From Nonomuraea rhodomycinica (lineage in GTDB: Bacteria; Actinomycetota; Actinomycetes; Streptosporangiales; Streptosporangiaceae), in the NCBI RefSeq assembly GCF_013363995.1, contig NZ_JABWGO010000010.1:186001-250000 (forward strand): DNA of 64,000 nt, in the 5' to 3' direction. Positions 14,645 through 21,305 of this stretch are shown piece after piece (the first letter of the stretch is position 1; every line of letters starts with the position of its first letter). The notes under the pieces are model-generated. The model had not been told where the DNA came from, searched no databases, and saw only the letters and a program-made list of their open reading frames with translations. Made by a program: the position numbers and the translations under genes.

Positions 14645-15688
14645 TCAGCCGGCTCGGCCCTCCGCGCCGAGGGCGGCGGCGAGTTCGTCGGGGGTGAGGC
14701 GGCGGGAGGCGACGTAGTAGAGCACGGAGCCGGCCGGCAGCTCGGTCCGCCAGTCGGGGTTCACGAGCAGCTCGTCGCCGGTGCGGGCGGCCAGCAGCGT
14801 GGCCCCGCAGCGGCGGCCGAGCGAGACCTGGCAGCGGTCCACCAGCACCGGCCCCACCGACTCGGGCAGCCGCACCGAGTAGGTCTCGGCGTCGCCGTGG
14901 GTCATGAGCTGCGTGTACACCTCGGCGATGCCCGGGTCGCGCAGCTCCTCAGTGATCATGTACGGGCTGTGCCACTGGACGCAGCGCAGCGTGTCCCGGA
15001 CGTAGCGGAGCTGGCGGACCCGCGAGACGTCGCGCAGCGCCACGACGAGGTGCGCCCCGTGGGCCACGTGGTCGGCGGTGATCGCGACGGCCAGCGCCTC
15101 GTTGTCGTCGCGGGCGTCGACGAGGACGCTGTGCGCCCGGTGGACGCCGGCCCGGAGCAGCACCTTGTCGTCGGTCAGGTCGCCGCGCACGAACGTCACC
15201 TCGCGCTCCGGCATGGGGTGGGTCTGCACCTCGTCCCACGCGCAGAGCACGATGCGGCACGACCCGTCCGCGGCCAGCTCGTCCACCATCTGCTCGGTAC
15301 GGCCGGGCGTGTAGCCGAGCAGCACGATGTGACCGGACATGTCCACGGTGACGGCACCTCGCATCCTTCGTCCCTTGGCGCGTTCCAGGCTCGACGCGAA
15401 CCTCGTGAAGACGGTCGTCAGCGTCGCGATGCCGCCGGCGATGACGTACGCGCCCACGGCGTGCCCGGCGGCGGTCTCCGGGTACAGGTCGCCGTAGCCC
15501 ACGGTGGAGGCGGTGACGACGAAGTACCACCAGTAGTTGCCCGGGGCCACGATCTCGCTGCCGGCCGGTTCCGCGAGCGCCATCAGCGGCCAGCTCGTCA
15601 GGAACACCAGCGTGAAGACGAGGACCGGGGTCCACCAGGTCCCGAGGAGGACGAGCCGGGCCAGCATGCGGGCGAGGAAGAGGGGCAC
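14645..15688 (-). CDS. Potassium channel with RCK/TrkA-N domain
   Basis: A 347-residue two-helix potassium channel. The first helix is WWTPVLVFTLVFLTSWPLMAL. The pore has the selectivity filter TVGYGD within VVTASTVGYGDLYPET, and the second helix is VGAYVIAGGIATLTTVF. The cytoplasmic part begins GHIVLLGYTPGRTEQMV, an RCK/TrkA-N Rossmann domain, followed by a TrkA-C-like tail. GTG 15688 follows AGGAGGACAAGC, so the shorter start is preferred over 15748. It lies 36 bp upstream of the NACHT gene on the same strand, raising the possibility of joint expression. Confidence 0.92.
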   Translation of the reverse strand: MPLFLARMLARLVLLGTWWTPVLVFTLVFLTSWPLMALAEPAGSEIVAPGNYWWYFVVTASTVGYGDLYPETAAGHAVGAYVIAGGIATLTTVFTRFASSLERAKGRRMRGAVTVDMSGHIVLLGYTPGRTEQMVDELAADGSCRIVLCAWDEVQTHPMPEREVTFVRGDLTDDKVLLRAGVHRAHSVLVDARDDNEALAVAITADHVAHGAHLVVALRDVSRVRQLRYVRDTLRCVQWHSPYMITEELRDPGIAEVYTQLMTHGDAETYSVRLPESVGPVLVDRCQVSLGRRCGATLLAARTGDELLVNPDWRTELPAGSVLYYVASRRLTPDELAAALGAEGRAG

Positions 15689-15773
15689 GCTTGTCCTCCT
15701 GCCTGACGCCGCTGTTCTGCGGTCACCATAACTGGACAAACCCCACAAAGCAGCCCCTCGGATCGCAGCAGCC

Positions 15774-16376
15774 TCAGGCGTCAGGGGTCCCTTCGGGGTC
15801 TTCCGAGGCCGTGGCGGGGAAGGCCCAGAGGCGTAGGTACAGCGGGCGGGCGCCCGGCGGGGCCTCCTCGCGTGAGTGGCTGTGCCTGAGCAGGAGCTCC
15901 ATGTAGCCCTCGAAGAACGCCTCGAACTCCTCGTCCGTCATCCAGCCGAGCCCCCGTGACGCCTTCACCCGCGCGGGGTCGCGTTCGTACAGCCGGGGCA
16001 GCCCCTCCAGGAGCCGCAGGTCCTCCTCCAGGCCCAGGCGGTGGAACTCGGCCAGGATCGGGCGGTCCTCCGGCGCCAGCCGGTCGGGTGCGGGAAGGCG
16101 CATGTCGCGTGGCGCCGGGGCCTTGCGCCACCAGCGCTCCCTGCCGGTCGATCGCTCCGGTATCTCCTCGATGAAGCCGTACTTCTCCAGCTGGCGCAGG
16201 TGGTAGCTGGTCGTGCCGGTCTTCGCGCCGAGCAGCTCGCCGAGCGTGGTGGAGGTGGCCGGGCCGTGGACGCCCAGGTGGCGCAGCATGAGGCGGCGCA
16301 TCGGGTGGGCCAGCGCCTTGAGCCGGGCCGGGTCGTCGAGCAGGAAGGACTCGGGGGAGGCGGCCTCATCCGTCAT
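15774..16376 (-). CDS. ArsR-type winged-helix regulator
   Basis: A 200-residue transcription regulator. The DNA-binding winged helix occupies residues 14-90 (LKALAHPMRRLMLRHLG, SYHLRQLEKYGFIEEI, then a GRERWW wing). The C-terminal part (MTDEEFEAFFEGYMELL) is the helical extension seen in HTH_20/ArsR proteins of actinomycetes. No metal-binding Cys cluster is visible. No Shine-Dalgarno precedes ATG 16376 (the upstream bases are pyrimidine-rich), so the mRNA may be leaderless. It is divergent from a hydrolase gene, and the 80-bp gap contains repeated TGCCGAGA elements that are its likely operator. Confidence 0.9.
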   Translation of the reverse strand: MTDEAASPESFLLDDPARLKALAHPMRRLMLRHLGVHGPATSTTLGELLGAKTGTTSYHLRQLEKYGFIEEIPERSTGRERWWRKAPAPRDMRLPAPDRLAPEDRPILAEFHRLGLEEDLRLLEGLPRLYERDPARVKASRGLGWMTDEEFEAFFEGYMELLLRHSHSREEAPPGARPLYLRLWAFPATASEDPEGTPDA

Positions 16377-16405
16377 GAGGAGGAGTCTAGTCCCGCAGAG
16401 GGATT

Positions 16406-16455
16406 TCTGCCGAGATCTGTTTGCCGAGACTTGTCTGCAAAGTACTCTCGGCAGA
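16406..16455. promoter_or_regulatory. Probable ArsR-type operator in a divergent promoter
   Basis: TCTGCCGAGA at 16406-16415 is perfectly inverted by TCTCGGCAGA at 16446-16455. A further direct copy of TGCCGAGA lies at 16422-16429. The right arm ends one base before the hydrolase ATG at 16457, so a bound repressor would cover its start region and the divergent regulator promoter. Confidence 0.75.
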
Positions 16456-16456
16456 C

Positions 16457-17920
16457 ATGAGACGTGTTCTGCTGGCCGGACTGGCCGCCGTTCTGTGGTG
16501 TCTGCTCGCCGCGCCCGGAGCCCGGGCCGCCGCGGCGACCGGGGCTCCGGCCGTACCCGGTGATCTGACGGCGGCCGAGGTCACCTTCCGCGGCGACGGA
16601 GGGCTCGTCATGCACGGGACCGTCCTGTCGCCCGCCCACGGCGGCGGCGGGAAGCGGCCCGGGATCGTGCTGATCCACGGAGCCGGCACGGGGACGCCCC
16701 GGACCAAGCTCATGGGCGAGGCCGTCGAGTTCGCCCGCAGGGGGTTGTCGGTGCTCGTGTACGACAAGCGGTCCGTCGGCTACTCCCTCTTCGAGCGCTC
16801 GTACGCGCAGCTCGCCGGCGACGCGCTGGGGGCCGTGGCGGCGCTGCGCCGGCAGCCGGGCGTGGACCCGGCGAAGGTGGGCGTCTGGGGGCTCAGCGAG
16901 GGCGGCTGGGTGGCGCCGATGGCCGCCGCCCGGTCCCGCGACGTCGCCTTCGTCGTGCTCGTCGGCGCCAACAGCCAGCAGCCGCTGCTCCAGCAGGCGT
17001 GGGCCGTGCACGCCGGCCTGCGCGCCGCCGGTGTCAGGGGACGGCTGGTGGACGGCACGGAGCCCGACCTGTACCGGGTGCTGGCCGACGGCGAGCTCTT
17101 CCCCGAGCCGTACTACGACCCCGCCCCCACCATCGCCGCCGTGCGCTGCCCGGTGCTCGCCGTCTGGGGCGTTCACGACCTGCTGACCCCCGCCCGGGAG
17201 AGCGGCGCGGGCTTCGCCGAGGCGCTGCGCCGCGGCGGCAACGAGCACCTCACCGTCCGCTACTTCGCGGACGCCGACCACGCCGCCCACCTGACCCCCG
17301 ACCGCGGCGTCACCCGGCTGCCCGAGCTGGCCCCCGGCTACGCCGACCTGGTCGGCTCCTGGGTGACGGACGTGACCTCCGGCCGTCCGCCCGCGAGCGG
17401 CGCGTCCGGGCCGGAGCCGGTGCAGGCGACCCCGACCGTGCCGGTGCCGCCGGTGGAGTGGTGGGAGGCCGCCGACGTGCAGGCCGGAGCGCTGGTGGTG
17501 ATGCTCGCCGGGTTCGCCGCGTACCCGCTGGGCGCCCTGGTCCGGCGGGTGCGCGCGCGCTCCGCCCCTGCCGGCGCCGGCGTCTCGCGGCGGCCGGTGA
17601 GCGCGGCGGCGCGGCTGCTCAGCGCGGGCGGGCTGACCGTGGTGCTCGGGTCGTTCGGCTACGTGATGTACGCGGTGATGACCGGCGCCAAGCTGGGCAG
17701 CCCGGGACCGCTGGTGGCGGGCCGGCCGGTGGTGTGGCTGGCGCTCCAGGCGCTGGCGGTGGCCTGCGTGGTCGCCACGGCCGTCACCGGGCTGGCGTGG
17801 TGGCGGCGGCGCGCGGGCGTCGCGGCGGGCGAGCGGGTGCGGCTGGCCGCGCTGATGGCCGGGGGGCTGGTGCTCGTGCCGTGGGGGCTGTACTGGGGGT
17901 TGCTGCTCCCGGGGCTGTGA
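16457..17920 (+). CDS. Exported alpha/beta hydrolase with C-terminal membrane helices
   Basis: A 487-residue protein. Residues 1-24 form a signal peptide (RRVLLAGLAAVLWCLLAAPGARA). The alpha/beta hydrolase domain (about 40-330) has the oxyanion HGAG, the nucleophile elbow GLSEGG, an acid in WGVHDLLTP and a His in FADADHAAH. After a Pro-rich linker come about four hydrophobic helices (about 355-487), so the enzyme is tethered to the membrane with the hydrolase outside. ATG 16457 is set by the signal peptide; a longer start would overlap the operator. Probably repressed by the divergent ArsR-type protein. The membrane part is unusual for the family. Substrate unknown; peptidase or esterase both possible. 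Confidence 0.87.
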   Translation: MRRVLLAGLAAVLWCLLAAPGARAAAATGAPAVPGDLTAAEVTFRGDGGLVMHGTVLSPAHGGGGKRPGIVLIHGAGTGTPRTKLMGEAVEFARRGLSVLVYDKRSVGYSLFERSYAQLAGDALGAVAALRRQPGVDPAKVGVWGLSEGGWVAPMAAARSRDVAFVVLVGANSQQPLLQQAWAVHAGLRAAGVRGRLVDGTEPDLYRVLADGELFPEPYYDPAPTIAAVRCPVLAVWGVHDLLTPARESGAGFAEALRRGGNEHLTVRYFADADHAAHLTPDRGVTRLPELAPGYADLVGSWVTDVTSGRPPASGASGPEPVQATPTVPVPPVEWWEAADVQAGALVVMLAGFAAYPLGALVRRVRARSAPAGAGVSRRPVSAAARLLSAGGLTVVLGSFGYVMYAVMTGAKLGSPGPLVAGRPVVWLALQALAVACVVATAVTGLAWWRRRAGVAAGERVRLAALMAGGLVLVPWGLYWGLLLPGL

Positions 17921-17970
17921 GCTGACGGCCCGGACGAGGTTGTGTCGGTCGCGGCTGCTACACAGGGGCC

Positions 17971-18327
17971 ATGGGTGTGAGCGTCGAGGAGTTCCTCGAT
18001 CTGGTGGACAAGCTGCCCGAGGTCCGCAGGGACCGCATGGCGACCTGGGTCAGCTTCAAGGTGCGCGGCAAGGGGTTCGGCTACCTGTGGGAGGAGACCG
18101 AGACCGTCGGCGTCAAGGCGACCGTCGAGGAGCAGATCGCGCTGGTGGCCGAGCGGCCCGAGGTGTTCGAGCCGCAGTTCACCGCCGGGCGGTTCGGGTG
18201 GGTGGTGATCCGGCTCGACCGCATCGACTATGACGAGCTGTTCGAGCTGGTGGCCGAGGCGTGGTGCCTGACCGCCCCCAAGACCCTGGTGACGGCCTTC
18301 GAATCCGCCCACCACATCGGGGGATAA
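17971..18327 (+). CDS. MmcQ/YjbR-family protein
   Basis: A 118-residue protein of the MmcQ/YjbR family, which adopts a CyaY-like/double-wing fold and is only tentatively described as DNA-binding. The typical start VEEFLDLVDKLPEV, the central strand pattern ending FTAGRFGWVVIRLDRID and the C-terminal YDELFELVAEAWCLTAPKTL are all present. It precedes a GNAT gene by 10 bp and the pair is likely co-transcribed. Role unknown. Confidence 0.88.
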   Translation: MGVSVEEFLDLVDKLPEVRRDRMATWVSFKVRGKGFGYLWEETETVGVKATVEEQIALVAERPEVFEPQFTAGRFGWVVIRLDRIDYDELFELVAEAWCLTAPKTLVTAFESAHHIGG

Positions 18328-18337
18328 CCTGGCATTA

Positions 18338-18829
18338 ATGCTGACAACGAACATCCGGCTGCGCGAGTGGCGCGAGGATGACGCCCCCGCCGTGCTGGCC
18401 GCCTTCCAGGACCCCGACCTGTCCCGCCAGGCCCCCTGGCCGGTCGTCACGCCGCAGGACGCGCTCGGGTGGATCGCCTCGTGGGACGGGGTGGGGCACG
18501 CGTTCGCGGTCACGCTCGCGGGGCGCGTCGTCGGCAACGTGGCGGTGGCCCGCATCGACGCCCACGCCAACGGCTGGGTCTCCTACTGGACGGTCCGCGA
18601 GGCGCGCGGCCGCGGCGTCGCCCCGGCGGCGGTGGAGGAGCTGGCCCGGTGGGCGTTCCGGGAACGCGGCCTGTTCCGGCTGGAGCTGGGGCACCGCGTC
18701 GACAACCCGGCCTCGTGCCGGGTCGCCGTCAAGGCGGGCTTCCGCGCCGAGGGGATCGAACGCGGGAAGCTCGCCCACGACGGGGTCCGCCACGACGTCG
18801 AACGCCACGCCCGCCTGGCCACCGACTGA
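18338..18829 (+). CDS. GNAT-family N-acetyltransferase (RimJ/RimL type)
   Basis: A 163-residue acetyltransferase. The N-terminal strand and helix (LREWREDDAPAVLAAF), the acetyl-CoA-binding loop EARGRGVAPAAVEELARWAF and the RimL-type C-terminal NPASCRVAVKAGFRAEG are visible. The family acetylates ribosomal protein N-termini, amino acids or antibiotics; this member's substrate is not evident. It follows the YjbR gene by 10 bp. A weak inverted repeat (TCTCCCC at 18844, GGGGAGA at 18891) after the stop may be its terminator. Confidence 0.92.
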   Translation: MLTTNIRLREWREDDAPAVLAAFQDPDLSRQAPWPVVTPQDALGWIASWDGVGHAFAVTLAGRVVGNVAVARIDAHANGWVSYWTVREARGRGVAPAAVEELARWAFRERGLFRLELGHRVDNPASCRVAVKAGFRAEGIERGKLAHDGVRHDVERHARLATD

Positions 18830-18941
18830 CCCGGCGACCGTCTTCTCCCCGCCTCCCGCGCACGGACCGGCCGTGAGGGGGCGGCGGCCTGGGGAGAGGG
18901 TGGCTGGCGGGTGGTCGCCGGGGTGATCTACCCTCGGTTGG

Positions 18942-19319
18942 GTGGACAGCGAGAGCCTGGCGGCCGCCGGTCTGCTGGCGGCCATGAGCCGGGCGGCGGC
19001 GAGCCTCGCCGAGTTACGTCACCCCTTCGTCCGCAGCGAGCCCTTCTGCTACTTCTTCCCCCCGGCCGGCGTCCGCGCCGGCACCGCGTTCACGCTGCCC
19101 GACGGCCGCGAGGTGAGCTTCACCGTCTCCATCGCCGCCTCCGGCGGGGCGTTCCACGTGGACGGAGCCGCCTCGGCCGAGGGGGAGGCGCTGCTCGACC
19201 TGCCGGCCCGCACGGCGTCCGGCATCGGCGACGGCATCGCGGTTCTCGACGACTACGCGGCCGAGCTGGTCTCCTCCGCCGCCCGCCTCATCGATCAGCT
19301 CCTGGACGAGCTCGTGTGA
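18942..19319 (+). CDS. Hypothetical protein (125 residues)
   Basis: An unrecognised small protein starting at GTG 18942. A helical N-terminus (LAAAGLLAAMSRAAASLAEL) is followed by a strand-rich core (CYFFPPAGVRAGTAFTLPDG) and a long C-terminal helix (DDYAAELVSSAARLIDQLLD). Third-position GC is high, supporting coding. It could be a small ligand-binding or immunity-like protein, but there is no diagnostic motif. The next gene begins 52 bp later behind a palindromic operator. Confidence 0.7.
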   Translation: MDSESLAAAGLLAAMSRAAASLAELRHPFVRSEPFCYFFPPAGVRAGTAFTLPDGREVSFTVSIAASGGAFHVDGAASAEGEALLDLPARTASGIGDGIAVLDDYAAELVSSAARLIDQLLDELV

Positions 19320-19344
19320 CCGCGGGCTGATCGAACTGGACTCT

Positions 19345-19365
19345 ATTGTCTGATTGTCAGACAAT
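19345..19365. promoter_or_regulatory. GntR-type palindromic operator
   Basis: A perfect palindrome with 9-bp arms ATTGTCTGA and TCAGACAAT around a 3-bp spacer lies seven bases before the EamA-transporter ATG at 19372. TTGTCNGACAA-like palindromes are typical of FadR/GntR regulators, and such a regulator is encoded as the second gene of the same operon. Repression of the transporter-regulator operon is the likely role. Confidence 0.8.
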
Positions 19366-19371
19366 GAAGCC

Positions 19372-20283
19372 ATGAAGAAAGGACCTCTGGCCGTCGTGGG
19401 CGCCTCCGTGCTGTGGGGCACGGCCGGCACCGCGGGCCTGCTCGTCTCCGCCGACTCGGTCGCCCTGGCCGCCGCCCGCCTGGTCATCGGTGGTGCCGCC
19501 CTCGCGCTCTTCGCGGGCAAGGGGGCGCGCCGGGCGGTGAGCCCGGCCACGCTGCTCGCCGCCGTCGCGGTGGCCGCGTACCAGCTCTGCTTCTTCGCGG
19601 CGGTCGGCCGGACGGGCGTGGCGGTCGGCACGGTGGTCGCGATCGGCAGCGGGCCGGTGTTCACCGGGCTGCTGTCGTGGATCCTGCACCGCGAGCGGCC
19701 GAGCGGGCGCTGGGCGCTGGCCACCGCCGCCGCCGTCGCCGGCTGCGCCGCGCTCATCGCGGGCGGCGGCGAGGAGGCCGCCGGCCCGGGCGGGCAGATG
19801 GTGTCCGGGGTGCTGTTCGCGCTGCTGGGCGGCCTCGTCTACGCCTTCTACGCGGTCTGCGCCGCCCGCGCCATCGCCAAGGGGGCGCCGTCCGACGGGG
19901 TGATGGGCGTGCTGTTCGGCGGCGCGGCCGTGATCATGCTGCCGGTGCTGCTCTGGAGCGGCGCGGGGTGGCTGGGCGAGCCGAAGGCGCTGCTCGCCGT
20001 CCTCTACCTCGGGCTGGCCTCGACGGCGCTGTCCTACGTCCTGTACGGCAGGGGCCTGCGCACCACGCCGGTGGCCACGGCGTCCACGCTGGCGCTGGCC
20101 GAGCCCGCGGTCGCCGCCCTGCTCGGGCTGGTGGTGCTGGGCGAGCGGCTGGCCCCGGTGTCGTGGGCGGGGCTCGCGCTGCTGGCGGTCAGCCTGGTCG
20201 TCGTGGCCCTGCCCGACCGGCGGCCCCGGCCGGGCGTGCCCGAGGTCGTGTCCGCACCGGGGGACCCCGCCGTTAGAGTCTGA
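19372..20283 (+). CDS. EamA/DMT-family transporter
   Basis: A 303-residue integral membrane protein with about ten hydrophobic helices arranged as two EamA repeats. The first repeat starts LAVVGASVLWGTAGTAGLL; the second includes GVLFALLGGLVYAFYAVCAA and the conserved LYLGLASTALSYVLYGRGL with the final ALAEPAVAALLGLVVLGE. This is the drug/metabolite exporter (RhaT/YdcZ-like) family, usually exporting amino acids or metabolites. ATG 19372 is chosen over the in-frame TTG at 19354, which lies inside the operator. The GntR regulator gene follows four bases later. Confidence 0.92.
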   Translation: MKKGPLAVVGASVLWGTAGTAGLLVSADSVALAAARLVIGGAALALFAGKGARRAVSPATLLAAVAVAAYQLCFFAAVGRTGVAVGTVVAIGSGPVFTGLLSWILHRERPSGRWALATAAAVAGCAALIAGGGEEAAGPGGQMVSGVLFALLGGLVYAFYAVCAARAIAKGAPSDGVMGVLFGGAAVIMLPVLLWSGAGWLGEPKALLAVLYLGLASTALSYVLYGRGLRTTPVATASTLALAEPAVAALLGLVVLGERLAPVSWAGLALLAVSLVVVALPDRRPRPGVPEVVSAPGDPAVRV

Positions 20284-20286
20284 CCC

Positions 20287-20907
20287 GTGACCCTGCCCCT
20301 CAGACCCGTCTCGGCCGTCGGCGCCCTGGCCGGTGAGCTGCGCCGCCGCGTGCTGTCCGGCGAGATCGCGCCGGGCACCCCGCTGCCCGAGCAGGAGATC
20401 GCCGCCGCGTACGGCGTGGCCAGGCCCACGGTGCGCGAGGCCCTGGCCGCGCTCGTCCACGAGGGCCTGCTGCGGCGCGAGCGCAACCGCAGCGCGTACG
20501 TCCCCGAGGTGACCCTCGACGACCTCGACGACCTCATGTACGTGCGCCGGCCGCTGGAGGACCTCATGGCGCAGGCCATGGCCGGGCGGCGGGTGCCGGA
20601 GGCCGACGCCGCGCTGGCCCGGATGGACGGCCTGCCCGCCGAGGCGCCGTGGGCCGACACCGTGGCCGAGCACATGGCGCTGCACGAGGCGCTGATCACC
20701 GCCGTGGGCAGCCCGCGCCTGCACCGCCTCTACGGGGCGCTCGCGGCGGAGACCCGGCTCGGGCTGGTGCGGCTGCGCGAGGTGTACGAGGACAGGGAGG
20801 TGCTCGTGCGCGAGCACCGGGAGCTGCTGGACGCGATCGCCGACGGTCCGGTGGAGGCGGCGCGGGCCGCGGTGGCGGCCCATCTCGGGCACACTTGGGG
20901 CGGCTGA
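20287..20907 (+). CDS. GntR-family regulator with FCD domain
   Basis: A 206-residue regulator. The winged helix lies at residues 10-75 (LRRRVLSGEIAPGTPLPEQE, then GVARPTVREALAALVHEGLL) and an FCD-type all-helical ligand domain follows (MALHEALITAVGSPRLHRLY and EHRELLDAIADG). The FCD metal-binding His residues appear in MALHEAL, EHRELL and HLGHTW. GTG at 20287 is spaced to be coupled with the transporter gene. It most likely binds the palindrome at 19345 to control this two-gene operon. The effector is unknown. Confidence 0.92.
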   Translation: MTLPLRPVSAVGALAGELRRRVLSGEIAPGTPLPEQEIAAAYGVARPTVREALAALVHEGLLRRERNRSAYVPEVTLDDLDDLMYVRRPLEDLMAQAMAGRRVPEADAALARMDGLPAEAPWADTVAEHMALHEALITAVGSPRLHRLYGALAAETRLGLVRLREVYEDREVLVREHRELLDAIADGPVEAARAAVAAHLGHTWGG

Positions 20908-20954
20908 GCGCGAGCCCTTGCGGTACGCCCCTCCGACTCGCGAGAATCGCGGCC

Positions 20955-21305
20955 ATGCACGGCAACCCGATGCCGGACTCCTACGTGTATGTCACGGAAG
21001 AGGGCGTGACCCGTCACTACGCCGACGGAAGCGTCGAGGCCCTCGCCTGGGAGGACGTCGTCGAGGTGCGCGTCGCCGCCGAGACGGACTCCGAGGTCCT
21101 GTACATCCTGCTCGACCGCGACGGCGAGGGCTGCGTGGTGCCGAGGTCGGCCACCGACTCGACGTTCCTGGCGCGCCTGCGCTACCTGCCGGACTTCGAC
21201 CTGGACCGGCTCCAGCTCGCGGCCGAGGCGGCGCGGGACGGCGCGGTGGTCGTCTGGCGCAGCCCCGACCCGCCGTCCGCGCTGCCGGACCTCGAGTACG
21301 ACTAG
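20955..21305 (+). CDS. Hypothetical protein (116 residues)
   Basis: An unrecognised small soluble protein from ATG 20955. It begins HGNPMPDSYVYVTEEGVTRH and is predicted strand-rich with a PH-like pattern (YADGSVEALAWEDVVEVRV, YILLDRDGEGCVVPR). A PH-like fold used as an immunity or sensor module is conceivable but not shown. Its stop overlaps the stop of the convergent kinase-WD40 gene by 4 bp. Confidence 0.75.
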   Translation: MHGNPMPDSYVYVTEEGVTRHYADGSVEALAWEDVVEVRVAAETDSEVLYILLDRDGEGCVVPRSATDSTFLARLRYLPDFDLDRLQLAAEAARDGAVVVWRSPDPPSALPDLEYD

